A program made the position numbers and the translations under genes. Below the pieces are notes generated by a model. That model did no database searches and was not told where the DNA came from. It saw nothing but the letters and a program-made list of their open reading frames with translations. DNA of 64,000 nucleotides from Escallonia rubra (Eukaryota > Streptophyta > Magnoliopsida > Escalloniales > Escalloniaceae): the NCBI GenBank assembly GCA_033065855.1, contig JAVXUO010002005.1, forward strand, positions 451,849 through 515,848, read 5' to 3'. Shown in pieces: positions 19,957 through 32,473 of the stretch (the stretch's first letter is position 1; each line of letters starts with the position of its first letter).

Positions 19957-22900
19957 ATGAGTGGAGCTGTCCAAGTAGCAATTGCTGCAGCAATTGGCAA
20001 CTTGTTGCAAGGATGGGATAATGCAACTATAGCTGGTATGCGCCCACATTTACTACTCCCTCCGTTCCATTCAATTTTCTCTCCTTCGAGTTTTTCCGAA
20101 TTTCTAGGATAGATTTAGTACATGTAGACATAATTTACTCACTGTTTATACACTGGCCTGACTTGCCAAACGACACTTATGTAATCTATCTTTGCTAATT
20201 GAGTTCGAATTTTTAATGTATAGATGAACAAAATCTATCCTAGGATTTTGCAAAGTTCCAATGTGGGCTGCGCTCTAGTATATCAATTCCATATTCGAGT
20301 ATAGCATGATTTAGTCTTATGATCGTTGCTGAGATTTATGTCTGATCTGGTGTAGGGGCGGTTCTTTACATCAAGAGGGAATTTAATTTGCAAACTCAAC
20401 CTACTATAGAAGGCCTAATTGTAGCAATGTCATTGATTGGAGCAACTGCTATTACAACATTCTCTGGACCTGTATCAGATTGGCTTGGGCGACGTCCCAT
20501 GCTAATAATCTCATCGGTTCTGTATTTTCTTAGTGGTCTAGTAATGTTGTGGTCTCCAAATGTTTATGTGCTGCTACTTGCAAGGCTACTGGATGGTTTT
20601 GGAATTGGTCTCGCGGTAACTCTAGTTCCCGTCTATATATCTGAGACTGCTCCACCAGAAATAAGGGGGCTCTTAAACACCCTCCCACAGTTCACTGGTT
20701 GTATTGGAATGTTTTTGTCATACTGCATGGTCTTTGGAATGTCGTTAATGGATTCACCAAACTGGAGGTTGATGCTTGGGATTCTTTCTATTCCTTCTGT
20801 TATATATTTTGTACTGGCGGTGTATTTTTTACCTGAATCTCCAAGGTGGCTTGTGAGTAAAGGGCGTATGGAAGAGGCTAAACAGGTTTTACAGCGACTA
20901 CGTGGCAGGGAAGATGTCTCAGGTTTGTTCACTCGTGTTCAATTCCTTTTGCAACCTGATTTATGACAATATTGGGGCTTTGCTAGGAGATAACCTACAG
21001 AATGGAAAAACCTTGGTAATGTTTAACTGATGTACAGGACGCTAAGGGGTGTCAAATTCTTTGTCAGCAAAAGCCAGCATCTAGATGCACTTATTAATCA
21101 ATATACGTTGTGAACCCAGTATCTTAGAAAATTTTGTATCCCATCAGCCACTCTTTTTTGTGGCGAGAAAGAATTTTCACCTCGTTGGTCAAATTTTCTG
21201 TCTTAAAAGATAGATCTATTCGACATATTACTACATTAGTGTATGGTAACCAACTTGTTTCCAGATTGAGAGTTGGACTTGATAAGATTGCTCCATATCC
21301 CTTTTGTGACCAAACTCTGATCCTGATTTTACACTCTTTCTATATACAGGCGAAATGGCTTTACTCGTTGAAGGTCTAGGAAGTGGAGGTGAAACATCTA
21401 TAGAAGAGTACATAATTGGTCCAGACAATGAGCTCAGAGACAACCAGGAGCATCCTATGGAGAAAGATCGTATAAAGTTATACGGGGCTGAAGAGGGCCT
21501 CTCGTGGATTGCCAAGCCAGTCAGTGGCCAGAGTACTCTTGGTCTAGTTTCACGTTATGGGAGCATGGCGAATCAGAGCATGTCTCTTATGGATCCACTG
21601 GTCACTCTTTTTGGCAGTGTTCACGAGAAACTGCCAGAGATGGGAAGCATGCGGAGTATGCTTTTCTCACATTCCGGTAGCATGTTCAACGTGGCAGAAC
21701 AACATAGTAAAATTGAACAGTGGGATGAGGAGAGCCCCTATAAGTACACCGAGCACCATGCATCTGATAATTCTGGAATGGAATCTGATGACAACTTACG
21801 GAGCCCATTGCTCTCGCGCGAGGCTACTGATGCAGACAAGAATATGGGACCTTCCAATGGGAGCTTGTATGCCATGAGAGAGCATAGCAGCCTCATGCAA
21901 GGAAATGCTGGTGAACAAGCCAGTGGCATGGGCATTGGTGGTGGTTGGCAGCTGGCATATAAATGGTCGGAGAAGAAAGGCGAAGACGGGAAGAAGGGAC
22001 TCAAAAGGATCTATTTGCATCAGGAGGGTTCACTTGGCTCTCGGCGTGGGTCCCTTGTTTCATTTTCTGGTGGTGATGTGCCTGCAGAAGGTGAATTGAT
22101 TCACGCAGCCGCTCTTGTGAGCCAGTCTGTTCTTCGTTCTGATCTTACTGGTCAACACCCAGTTGGAGCAGCCATGGTTCAACCATCTGAATCTGCTGCA
22201 AAAGGGCCAAGTTGGGGTGATCTTTTTGAACCAGGTGTTAAGCATGCATTGATTGTTGGGGTAGGAATTCAAATTCTTCAGCAGGTAATATGCTTACCCT
22301 CCAAGTTTATTACAGTCACAAGCTTCTGCATATGGTTAGTTTGTTGTTGTTGTTTTCCTCCTTCTGTCACTACTAGACTTTTCTCCTCCTGAAATTTAAA
22401 ATCGTGTCAATTTCGTGGAAAATTTGCACTTGCTATTTGGTTATACCATCCTCTGCCATGGTAGATCGTAGGGAGATTTGCAGATTATTATGGTTCTCGG
22501 ACTAACTAGTAAAGGTCTTACAATTTCTATCTATGTTTAAATTTTCTAAAGTACTCACATTAACGCATTTCTCCTTTCATTATCGAAGAATATAATAACT
22601 TGGGGCCCATTACAGTCGATATTATGCATCCTAGCAGCATTTCTGTGTCCAGCTAAGCAGAAAACTTGTGCTAAATCATGATTAAAACCTCCTCAATCAT
22701 GCTTCTTTGAAGAAGATTTTGCAACTTAAAGCAAGTGTCCAATCTGCTTTTCAAAGTTAGATAAAAAATACTTGCTTCAAGTTGCCGAAGTAGGTGTAAA
22801 AAGGAGGATTCGATTATGACAAAAGAAAGTGCTCTGGCCAAACATATTTTTAAAGGATTTTGCTGCTCATTCCATAAGAATTTGACTTAGAATTCATTGC

Positions 22901-24706
22901 TATCTGTAAAAATTGGCACTCTTAAGCGAACTTGTAGCTCTAGGTCTAATTGATTGCATAATCTGCTTAGTTGTGTTTGTCTACATTTCAAGACGAGTTT
23001 GGTTGGCTATTGAACTGAAACTTGTGATCTGCCACCTAAAATCTATCTTCTAAGTAGTCCAGCTAAATATAGTTTCAATACCCTCGTGTGCTTTTCTCTC
23101 ACAATAATCTGTTAATCCAGATCAAGCAATGAACACAGGGCTGGAAGAAGCCCGGGAGTGACAGGTCTAATAGGTTCTTTTTTCCCACCCCACCTTTCCC
23201 ACTTTCCGTCATCTTCAGATTTTTAAACTCCATGTATTAAAGTACGAGGATCATTCTTTGTAACAAAGGGAAGACAACATAATATGATTTAACATGTAAG
23301 TTAGATGAAACAACCAAAACCTGCATAAGTCTTGAACTGTGCTGTGGGTGGATCTACTCATGTCTCGACTGCAATATATATATATGGCATTGAGCTAAAT
23401 ATACCTAGTTGCAAACCATAGCGCACACATGCTTACACAGGGTTACTCTTTGGAAATAAATGCAAGGTTTGCTAAATTCCGTGTTCTCTTTTCCCATTTA
23501 TTTCTAGGTTGAACACTTCTGATAGTAGTTTTGTCTTCTCTTCTTCCTTCATTTCAGTTTTCTGGCATAAATGGGGTTCTCTACTACACTCCTCAAATTC
23601 TTGAGCAGGCGGGTGTAGGAGTTCTTCTATCAAATATGGGCATCAGTTCAGAATCTGCATCTCTGCTTATAAGTGGTGTCACAACCTTGTTGATGCTTCC
23701 AAGCATAGGTGTTGCCATGAGACTGATGGATATTGCTGGCAGAAGGTAATTGTCTTCTTTGATGGAAACCTGGACTCCTTGTGATTCCATTGCATGCCTA
23801 AAATATTGAAAGTTTCTAGATTTCTAGCACTTAGCAACTGAAAGATATGGGTCACAATATACACATCAATGTCTGTTCTTCTTTTCAAAACTTTGCTTCT
23901 ATCTGTGTGCTCTATTTCGTTATATGTTGGCATTTATCTGCAACTCTAATTCCTAAGTTTGAATATAGGGATATCATGCTCAAATGCAAAAAGTTAGTCC
24001 TGCTGATGTTCGGATATACAAGTATTTTTTCTGGAATGCTAATATACAATGCAAATTGGCTTATTTAACTAAAGACTTTCAAGATGGAATATTCGCATAT
24101 ATTGCCTTTGTAGCCAATACAATTCAAAATCCGTTAGATCATATCGTCAGTACATACTCTATAAACTGCCGGGAGACATGCAAGAAAAGATGCATGTTGA
24201 AAAATCTGCATTTGGTTTTGTCATACCTTTAATCTTAATCCTGTATTTTCTTCTGTAGGTCGCTGCTGCTGACTACGTTACCTGTCCTACTAGCATCACT
24301 AATTATTCTAGTGCTGGGCAATGTTGTTCACATGAGCTCTGTCACCCATGCCATCATATCTACTGTTAGTGTTGTGGTATACTTCTGCTGCTTCGTTATG
24401 GGCTTCGGCCCAATCCCCAACATTCTATGTGCAGAGATCTTTCCCACCCGTGTTCGTGGCCTTTGCATTGCAATATGTGCTCTCACATTCTGGGTTGGAG
24501 ACATCATCGTCACTTACTCACTCCCGGTTATGCTCACCTCCATTGGCCTTGCTGGTGTTTTTGGCATCTATGCTGTCGTGTGCACTCTATCATGGTTTTT
24601 CGTTTTCATGAAAGTCCCCGAAACAAAGGGCATGCCCCTCGAAGTCATTTCAGAGTTCTTTGCTGTTGGTGCAAAGCAAGCGGCTGCCGCTGCCAAGGAA
24701 AACTAA
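19957..24706 (+). CDS. MSSP2: Tonoplast monosaccharide transporter, TMT2/MSSP2 type
   Basis: Coding exons 19957-20035, 20356-20922, 21350-22284, 23558-23745 and 24259-24706, all GT-AG and phase-consistent; product 738 aa, normal for the family. It is an MFS sugar porter of the vacuolar membrane that loads glucose/fructose (in some plants sucrose) in exchange for protons. Visible signatures are MSGAVQVAIAAAIGNLLQGW at the start, DWLGRRP (68-74), PVYISETAPPEIRG (118-130), PESPRWL (186-192), QQFSGINGVLYY from 526 and VPETKG near 709-714. Six TM helices precede and six follow a very long hydrophilic loop (about 217-505), the hallmark of TMT/MSSP. The loop start GGETSIEEYIIGP favours the MSSP2/TMT2 branch. 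The first ATG after the 5'-UTR intron acceptor (19928) is used. The third exon holds nearly the whole loop. Confidence 0.96.
20050..20260. repeat. Possible Stowaway-like MITE remnant in intron 1 of MSSP2
   Basis: TACTCCCTCCGTTCC at about 20051-20065 matches the typical start of plant Stowaway MITEs. No matching inverted end (ACGGAGGGAGTA) is found downstream, so this is at best a truncated copy. A related word, GTACTCCCTCTGTTTC, occurs at 26586 in AAGAB intron 1. Confidence 0.3.
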
Positions 24707-26183
24707 CTGTACTTAAAGGGCTGCTAATTTTGATAGCATTCGAGGCACTTGGAGATGAAAATACAACAGTGGTGGTTATTACCCGGGAGAAAAGAAGAAT
24801 AATCATCAACAATGTTGGGATCACTGGATACTGGATCAAGTTGTCTTTTGTATCTTTTTTATGTGTTATTTTAGGTTGGTTCTTGCCTCAACTTTTGCTC
24901 TACTAGAGGTCTTCAAGTGGGGATATGAGCCTTCTTTCACATGTCAATTCAGGGTACTTCATTTACTTTAGATTTGTCTGCCTGATTGTCCTCAAGCTGT
25001 GTGTTTTAAGCTGGTAAACAAATTGGAATTCATGCAAAATTCAAAGATTGAGCTTTAGAAGCTATTACTATTGCACTGAACATTGTTTGGGCACACTGCT
25101 TAACAATCAGGTAAGCAGGAAAGTCAGTGGATGAGCTTCCTTTTCTGTTTTAGCTGGATTTGAAGCATTAGCTTGTAGGCTCTATAACTTTCAGAATCCT
25201 TACCCAAAAGTAAATCCAAAGGTCTTTTTGTCTCCCTATGTGGTATTTCAGCAGCAAAATCACAAGGTATTATTTTGCATGTGTTATATACTTCAAGCAA
25301 CTACAGGTTTTTCTGCAAGTTTGTGAATCATGCCATCTCTCTCTCAGCTTCTTGTCTTGTGCAAGATCACAATCCTGAGTCTCTCAGCTTCTTGTCTTGT
25401 GCAAGATCACAATCCTGAGTCTCTCAGGAGTGGGTGTTTAAGCTAAATAGAGTCTACTATTGTGATTATACAAAAAAAAAAAAAAAAAAAATTCATGGAG
25501 CAACTTAATTAATTTGCAATTGAATTTCAAAGCTCACTTAGAAAATAAAGTTAGTGAATAGTTGGGGGGTAGCCCTGATGGAATTCCCTTTTGTGGCTAA
25601 TGGCACTCTCTATCTGCAACCAATTTATGAATAAGGTAAAATTATACCGTGTATCAGGATTATTATTGGCCAAAAATCAGTACCAATAGGACTACCTCAT
25701 ATGCAATTGTGATAAAATAACAATTATGGGATTTGTACCGATCCACGCAAAAAATTTCGAAGTTTTTTTTTTTTTTTGGAGACTTATAGCATTTTAAGAC
25801 CTACTTAGAGAGTATTACATTACATCGTCAAAAGGGCGTCAAATTGTTTGTATAAATGAATTGTTTTTGTATTAATTAGAACTGCAACTGCCCCAACCAT
25901 TTGTCCTAATACTCAATATCCGTACTAGTTTAGGGTCAAAATTGAGCTAGTTTTAAATATCCTAAGCATGACACAAAAAAGTTTCAAAGGAGTAATTCTC
26001 AGGTTGAGAGGCTCCAATACTTCATTTTTCGAGCTGTAATCTGCTCGTACTTGCAACTTTCATTTATACACGTGATGATCTGTTGCGGCCTTTCTGCTGC
26101 AGTATTACCGGCAATTCCTATTTCGAATAAATTAGGGTTTAGAAATTGAGAATTGTGAGATCTGTGCTAGTGGCAGAGTAAAA
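24707..26183. other. 3' UTR of MSSP2 and promoter region of the AAGAB homologue
   Basis: No coding sequence. It holds a 40-bp tandem duplication (25341-25427) and a 20-base poly(A) run (about 25471-25490). The last few hundred bases should contain the promoter and 5' UTR of the adaptin-binding protein gene; I see no clear TATA box. Confidence 0.5.
25341..25427. repeat. 40-bp exact tandem duplication
   Basis: CTCTCAGCTTCTTGTCTTGT plus 20 further bases is repeated exactly at 25341-25380 and 25381-25420, with the first seven bases present a third time. The lack of differences points to a recent slippage event. Confidence 0.95.
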
Positions 26184-29100
26184 ATGGAAGAACAGGCGGT
26201 GGCGGTGGATAGGGAATCGCTGCAGAAGAGGCCCGGTATCTTCATCGTCGGTTGCCCTAACGTTGGCAAGCGCACCCTACTCTCCCGTAAGCCCTCTTTT
26301 CTCTCTTCGCTACACTGTAGTTTGAACCCGTGACCATTGGCTTATTTCGTTGTTCTTTCTTGCCCTAGTTTGACTCGTTAGAGTATACTTATTTCCACGT
26401 TTAGATATTCGAATCGTATTCTAGAATTTCACCGAAATTCGATTGCGCAAACATCGTGGGAAGGAGTAATTTGAATCACTGTGTTCAATTTCAAACACGC
26501 ATATAATTGGTATATTGGTGATTTGAACTGAATTTTGTGATTTGCTTTGAGCTTTTCTGGCCGTGGAAGTTTAATTTCGTACAAAGTACTCCCTCTGTTT
26601 CGCTGGGTGAATTTTTGTGAAATACGTGTAAAGATTGAAGTGAACTCAAATAGCAATGATAGGTTAAATTAGCATTGTTTGGCAAGTCGATTTAGTGACC
26701 ATAGCCATTCACAAAAAGTCCAAGGGGGAAATCGAATGAGGTGGAGGGAGGGGTTTTCTTAGGTTCATTACTTGAGCAAAATTTGTGCCTACTTTTTAGG
26801 ATTTAAGAGAAGATTGGTTGGTGTTGTTTCTCTTGGCAGTTTTTTTCAAGTACAATTGTTATTTGGTAATTGCTGGTTTTATCTTTTCCCTGGTTGGAAA
26901 TTGGCAGGGGTTTCTGATTCTGCAATAAGCTTTAAATGCCTTCGTTATGTTATGACTTATGAGTTTTGAACCTACCCACCTATGGCTCGATACTGGTTGA
27001 CTCCATATTGGAGAGATGAACAAGTTCACTTCCTTTAACTGATTATGTTGCGCATTGGTAATCTCAGGCGATGTTATGGTTGGTTGTAGATTTATGGCGG
27101 TCATGGTGGGGGAGTAGGTTTATGAATGGGGGTCTCTTCTTTGAAGAAAGAGAATGGGCATTTAACAAGCATTCTTTTCAAGTTCTTTAGTCATGTGAGC
27201 TTTGGATGATTGCGGACTTCGTGGGTTCTTTGAAAGATTTTTTCGAGAAAGTGATCCATCAGGCGCATTTCTTCACTTTTTATCCTTGTTCTTCGCATAC
27301 ATGGTTTCTGCATCCGTGGTGCATGTACTTGTCCAGCCTTTGGCATTTTCAAGTTTGACTTTAGCTTTGCTGCTTCCCTGCTGCTTTCTCTTCCATTTAT
27401 GAATTCTTCCTCTTCAATTGCTTTTTGATTTTTTTCCCCCTTTCATTAGAAGTAAAGTACGAGCCAGTTTTGGTAGTTTAAGCTTTCTTGCTGCTTAAAG
27501 GGGGTAAGTAAGGGTAGAATTGAAATCACTTGATATATTGGTCCACATAAGCAATATCTTGTAAATGCTATTGCCTAATGATATTGCGCAAGCAACTAAT
27601 TCTGTTAATGTTCCTCATGCAGATACTATTGAGCTAGAATATGCTTTTTTAAATACCAACATGGTATGCACGCTCTAACTAACGTAATTTTGTTTATTGA
27701 AGGATTACTCTCTTTAGATTTTGAAGACGCATCTGATTCATCATCTGATGTCCTTGCCTATGGGTAAGTTGATCAAATATTCATTTGTTTAGGGAGCTAA
27801 ATGGTTGCTGGCTTTATTCCTGTGCCATTGTATGCGGTGTTCTGCTGAAGCTTGCTCAGTATGTGTTTTGTGTAATACCGCGGTTTATTTATCAGGTGGA
27901 CTATCAATACAAAGTATTACATGGCAGATGTTTCTTTGTGGATGGCTGATTTGTCTGATGAATTTTCAATTGGGCCCCTGCCAATGTTTGACCAGTTGGC
28001 TGCCTTGGTGATGGTTTACAACATGAGTGATGTTAGCCTTCTCCTCTTTGGGCATTTTTTTTTTGGGTGTATTTTGCTATAACTTTAGTGAATGCAAAAG
28101 TGTGCCTGCTGCGGCCTGATGTGTTGACTTGCTGCGTTTTTTTGATACCATTATATGCAGCTATCATCTTTTCTCGCACTTAAGGATTGGGTTTCACGTA
28201 CTGACATCCAGAAGTTTGACATACTACTATGCATTGGGAATAAAGTGGATCTTCTTCCTGATCATCCAGCCCATGTTGAATACAAAAGACGTATGCAGAA
28301 ACTTGGAGAATCCTGGAGCGATCCTCATCCAGAGTTCTCTGAATATGGAATTAATGAAACCGAAGGAAGTAGTTTATTGGGAGATGAAGAACCATCGATG
28401 GAGATTAAGAGTTCTTGTGTGGAATGGTGCTGCGAACACAATATTGAATACATAGAAGCTTGTGCATCAAATGCCGATTTTGACAAATGTAAGCACTTAC
28501 TTTTTTAGGCACAAAAAAGGTCATCAGCTCACGGTCTAAATGAGATTCATCACCCTACTGCCCATGCAAGAATGTTGTAGTAGTAGCAGTAGTAGTAGTG
28601 CACATGTGAATTTGTTAGCGAACATGTAGTAGTAGTTGTGGTAGTAGTAAAAGGAACATGACCTATGCATCCTTATGTAAAATGGAAATGCCGTAGTCAT
28701 CAGTCAACATGACCTTTGTATCTCATCAAACCGCCATATCATCAAACGCCATATGTTAAATGAAAGGTCATTTTGACAGATATATTTGGAGAGGCAGCGC
28801 TTGATGACATGGCAGTTCCTAATGCAAATGGCTCTGCGGAGATTGAAACGATGATCTGATTTACCTGTAAACTGTATTGTTTGCCACAACTGAATGTGGA
28901 TATTCAAGTGGTACAAGAATCGTTCTGAGAACACAACTTTCTTGAGAACGGTGCATGGTAGGAAGGAGTGACGGCCTTCTATAGATTATTGTTAGGAGAT
29001 TTACTTTAGGCAAAACAAAGGTGGAAAACTGTAGTGGGTCATTCTTTCTATTTTAGCTTCCTTCTCATGAGGAAGCATAGTGGATCGTGGGCCAATAGAA

Positions 29101-32100
29101 GTGGGCCAAAGATTGAGGTAAGTAGGCTAGCAGCAAACATTTGCAACCTGATTTTTCTTCATAGACCAACTTCCCATTTTAGGGTGTCGTAGGGATGGGA
29201 TTAGGCTAATGAAATACTGGTTTGGAGGAGCTGGAGAAGAGGAATAATTTGAAGAGAGATAGTAGATAGTTTATTGTAGAGGCTAAGCTACCATCTCTTT
29301 TAAGGTTTTTACAAAGTGGGTCCAACTCTGTATGTCATTGCAATCCCACAGTTGCACTTGGATATTCAAACAAATGATTGCTAATCTTTAGTATTTTGAG
29401 GAACAAAAGTGGTCTGAAAGGCCTTTCTTGAACGAAAGCTCTCCATTTTTTTTTTTATCAATGTGCATCTGAGTAGGAGAGAGGATAAGGATATCATGGG
29501 TGGTTCTTCTTCTTCTCTGAATCCCAAGTTGAGGGTATGCTTCTCTCAATCCCGCTTCTGTGAGGGAAAGTCTCGGTCATTTGGTAGTTACTGATGGCAA
29601 GGGTGGTTATTCTGCGGGGCAACAGTTTATATCTATGAAGCATGGTGGCCATTTGGGTGTCAGGTACGGACCAGTGCGGGTGCACCTTGGGTGCAGCTGA
29701 GTGGGCACCAGGTGCTGGTAAACCTGTGTCCTATTTTCGGTTCAAGTGTTTCAATTTCGGTTGCGTCCTGGATATGCATCGGGTAATTTTGTGTAGGTCA
29801 GAAAGAGAAGATGCAAAGAATAAGAAAAAGGAGATGGAATCTTTGTCGATGTCGCACTATTTGAGTGATGGTTCTGACTTTCTCCTTGACCAGGCTCTTT
29901 GTCGTTAGGGGGCTTTGTGGTTTCGTTTGTCTCTGGTTTTGACACATGCAGTACTTACAAGGGGTGTTGTTACAGCTGTTCTTTGGTATTTTCAAACTAA
30001 TTCCACAGTTTCAACATATTTACTGTAACGCACTTACACTTTTACTATTTCTCAAATACAAGATATTAACCAGAAGTGACTTTGATGTTTCCCAACACAT
30101 ATTGATCTTTTTATATATATATATATTCGATGTTTTTATACCATTACGTAAATAATGTTTATTTATTTAATTCTAGAATTGTTGTATCCTCGCCGCACAC
30201 GTATCCTTTTTTTCCCCGAAAAATGACCAGCACCCGCACCGGAATAGGTTCATATCAGTCTGTCCTCACTTACTATCTGCTTATAACATTCGCTGATGCG
30301 GAGGATAGACAGTCTAGTTACCTGGGTTTTTCTAATTTTTACTGGACTTTGTTTAAGATTGCTGAGTGGTGGAGGCTCTGGCAGGTACATTAGGTTGCAT
30401 GGTTGTTCTCTTTTAGCTTACTGTCTTCCCTTAAATCTATGGTGGTGTGGGAGACTGGTGGGGTTTAGTAGAGGTACTCTTGATAAGAAGTACCTTCTAA
30501 GCCTGGCGGCTTATTTAGTCCTAATATGAAGAAATAAAGTTCATGTTTTGAGGTCTCCTAATAAAAAAGTTTTCAAATTTCAAATTTGTATTGGGCAAGT
30601 GAATGAGAGGGCTTATTAGAAGGCTTATCGCGAAATGTTTGGGGGAGGAGTTGATGGTAGGCTCCTAGTGATGGTAGGCTCCTAGCGACATTAGGATGTC
30701 TGTGGTATGAGTTTGTGGACCTTTAGAGAATGAGGGGAGGAGTACGCTGGGTGCGAGGTGAAGGATAGGTCCAAGGCGAGAGTTTGGAAGATGGTAATGT
30801 GAGGAACAGGAGCTGTTAAGTGTCTTTCTACACTCTATGGCCTTGTCTCTGATAAGGCTAAGGCGGTTATGTCTCTTGTCTCAGGATCAGGATCGGCAGA
30901 GACCACGGTGTGGAACCCTGCTTCTAGAAGGTGTTCTCAGTATTCGGAGCTCAATGCTATTTGCCTCCTATATGGAATGTGTTATGCATTCGAGTTTAGT
31001 GGGACGGGTGAAGCTGGGGTAACGTAAAAGGGAACTACACGGTTAAATTTCCATCTGGGTCGTATGATCGCACTTAGAGTGGTGGGATAGTCCCTTGGAA
31101 AGTGATTTGAAGTCTTGGGGCTGCCATGGGAGTTGCTATCTTTGTTTAGAGGGCGACTTGGGCTTCCACTTAGACTGGGGATGATCTTTGGAGGCCAAAG
31201 AATTGGTGAAGTATGGATACTCTAGGGCATTAGACATATAGCTGCACCAGAAACATTGTTCCAAGTCCATTCAAGTAGCTCTTTACCTGGATGTTGATGT
31301 GGGATGCTCTCTTATATGTCTACTTGGTATAAGTTGTAATGACTGAAAAGTTCAGAATAGAAAATCGTCTAATCTTTTACATAGGAGTTGTGGCCTGCCT
31401 TAAAATACTCTTTGTTGCAGAGTTTTTGGTCAACACCTTGGTTTAAGGACCCCTTTGTACATACTGTTTGTACATGAGTGCATCGCCTTTGACGCTTCTT
31501 GGTTTAATTCTTCTTTACTGTGTCGTCGTTCCAAATTCATAAATGTTTTCTGTCATTCCAAATTAGGGTTTGTTTCAAAGTCCACAGACATCTCTGGAAA
31601 TTTAGAGTTCTGTTTTATCCCTATTCGGGGTTACTTTTAAACAAGTCGTCACCTTCTTTTGAATTGACTTAGAAGACTTAATACTAGTGAAGTTGGGGTG
31701 TCTTTCTGTGGTATATTGCTATTTTCTTTCCTCGCAAGATGTAGTTCCTGCTCTCTCTGTGAACTTTGCACACTTATTGAAGTGAAACAGTTTTCCTTGG
31801 CAGGTTTGTCAGTTGATGGTGATTCACAGGGTGTTGAACGACTTCTTGAGGCTCTATCTGCTAATATGTGGCCTGGAATGGTCTTGAAATCTGGTGATAA
31901 AATAGTTGAACCTTCATTACCTGAAAAACAAGGTTTGCCGGACTACGCTTATTAATTCTAAACACTTCTGCCTGTTATTGTGTCAATTTACTGAAACACA
32001 TTAATTACCACTACCCAGACTTATCAGAAGAAGAATCGGACTATGAAATCGAGTATGAAATGTTGTCTGCGGGCTCAGCAGAACCATGGGATGATACAGA

Positions 32101-32473
32101 TGGAGGGTGGGTTACTGCAAATGGAACTACTGCATCCACAGAAACAGGGGGGTTGGTTGCTCAGAATCGTGATGCTAAGGATTCTGATGGAGAGAGAGTA
32201 ATTCGACCAGTTGGAGAGGAGCTGCCGCCCTCTACGTCAACTTCTCAGCTGCAGGAAGAGATTGACACGGAAGCAATTCCTAGTGCACAAGAAGCTGATG
32301 GAGGTACACATTATGAATTTGAGGATTTGGAACAGTTGATGTCTGAAATCGGGAATATGCGTGACAGCTTGAGGCTGATGCCTGATTTTCAAAGGAGGGA
32401 AATGGCAGCAAACTTGGCAATGAAAATGGCTGTCATGTTTGGCGACAGTAGTGGCGATGAGGGGGGGAGTTGA
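26184..32473 (+). CDS. AAGAB: Alpha/gamma-adaptin-binding protein p34 homologue
   Basis: Coding exons 26184-26286, 27703-27763, 27896-28031, 28161-28488, 31804-31932 and 32019-32473, all phase-consistent, giving 403 aa. In animals p34/AAGAB is a cytosolic chaperone for assembly of AP-1/AP-2 adaptor complexes; plants have one conserved gene. The N-terminal half is a Rab-like pseudo-GTPase. The P-loop reads GCPNVGKRT (23-31) with Arg after the Lys where GTPases have Ser/Thr; NKVD is at 127-130, and LSVDGDSQGVERLLEALSA follows the fifth-exon junction. The C-terminal p34 domain has DYEIEYEMLSAGSAEPWD, an acidic variable stretch and the conserved LMSEIGNMRDSLRLMPD helix with RREMAANLAMKMA near the end. 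Intron 4 (3.3 kb) is unusually long. Confidence 0.93.
28489..31803 (+). other. Long fourth intron of the AAGAB homologue
   Basis: 3315-bp intron with good GT-AG borders. Contents: a TAG/TAGTAG trinucleotide tract (28577-28650), an exon-like open stretch ending in a stop at 28781-28860, a poly(T) tract near 29449, and an 18-bp duplication (GATGGTAGGCTCCTAG, about 30653-30690). Patches around 29640-31050 look like decayed transposon sequence but match no domain I recognise. Confidence 0.7.

Noticed and set aside
26586..26610. Stowaway MITE in AAGAB intron 1
   Set aside because: Only the CTCCCTCTGT start is present; no inverted partner or TA duplication.
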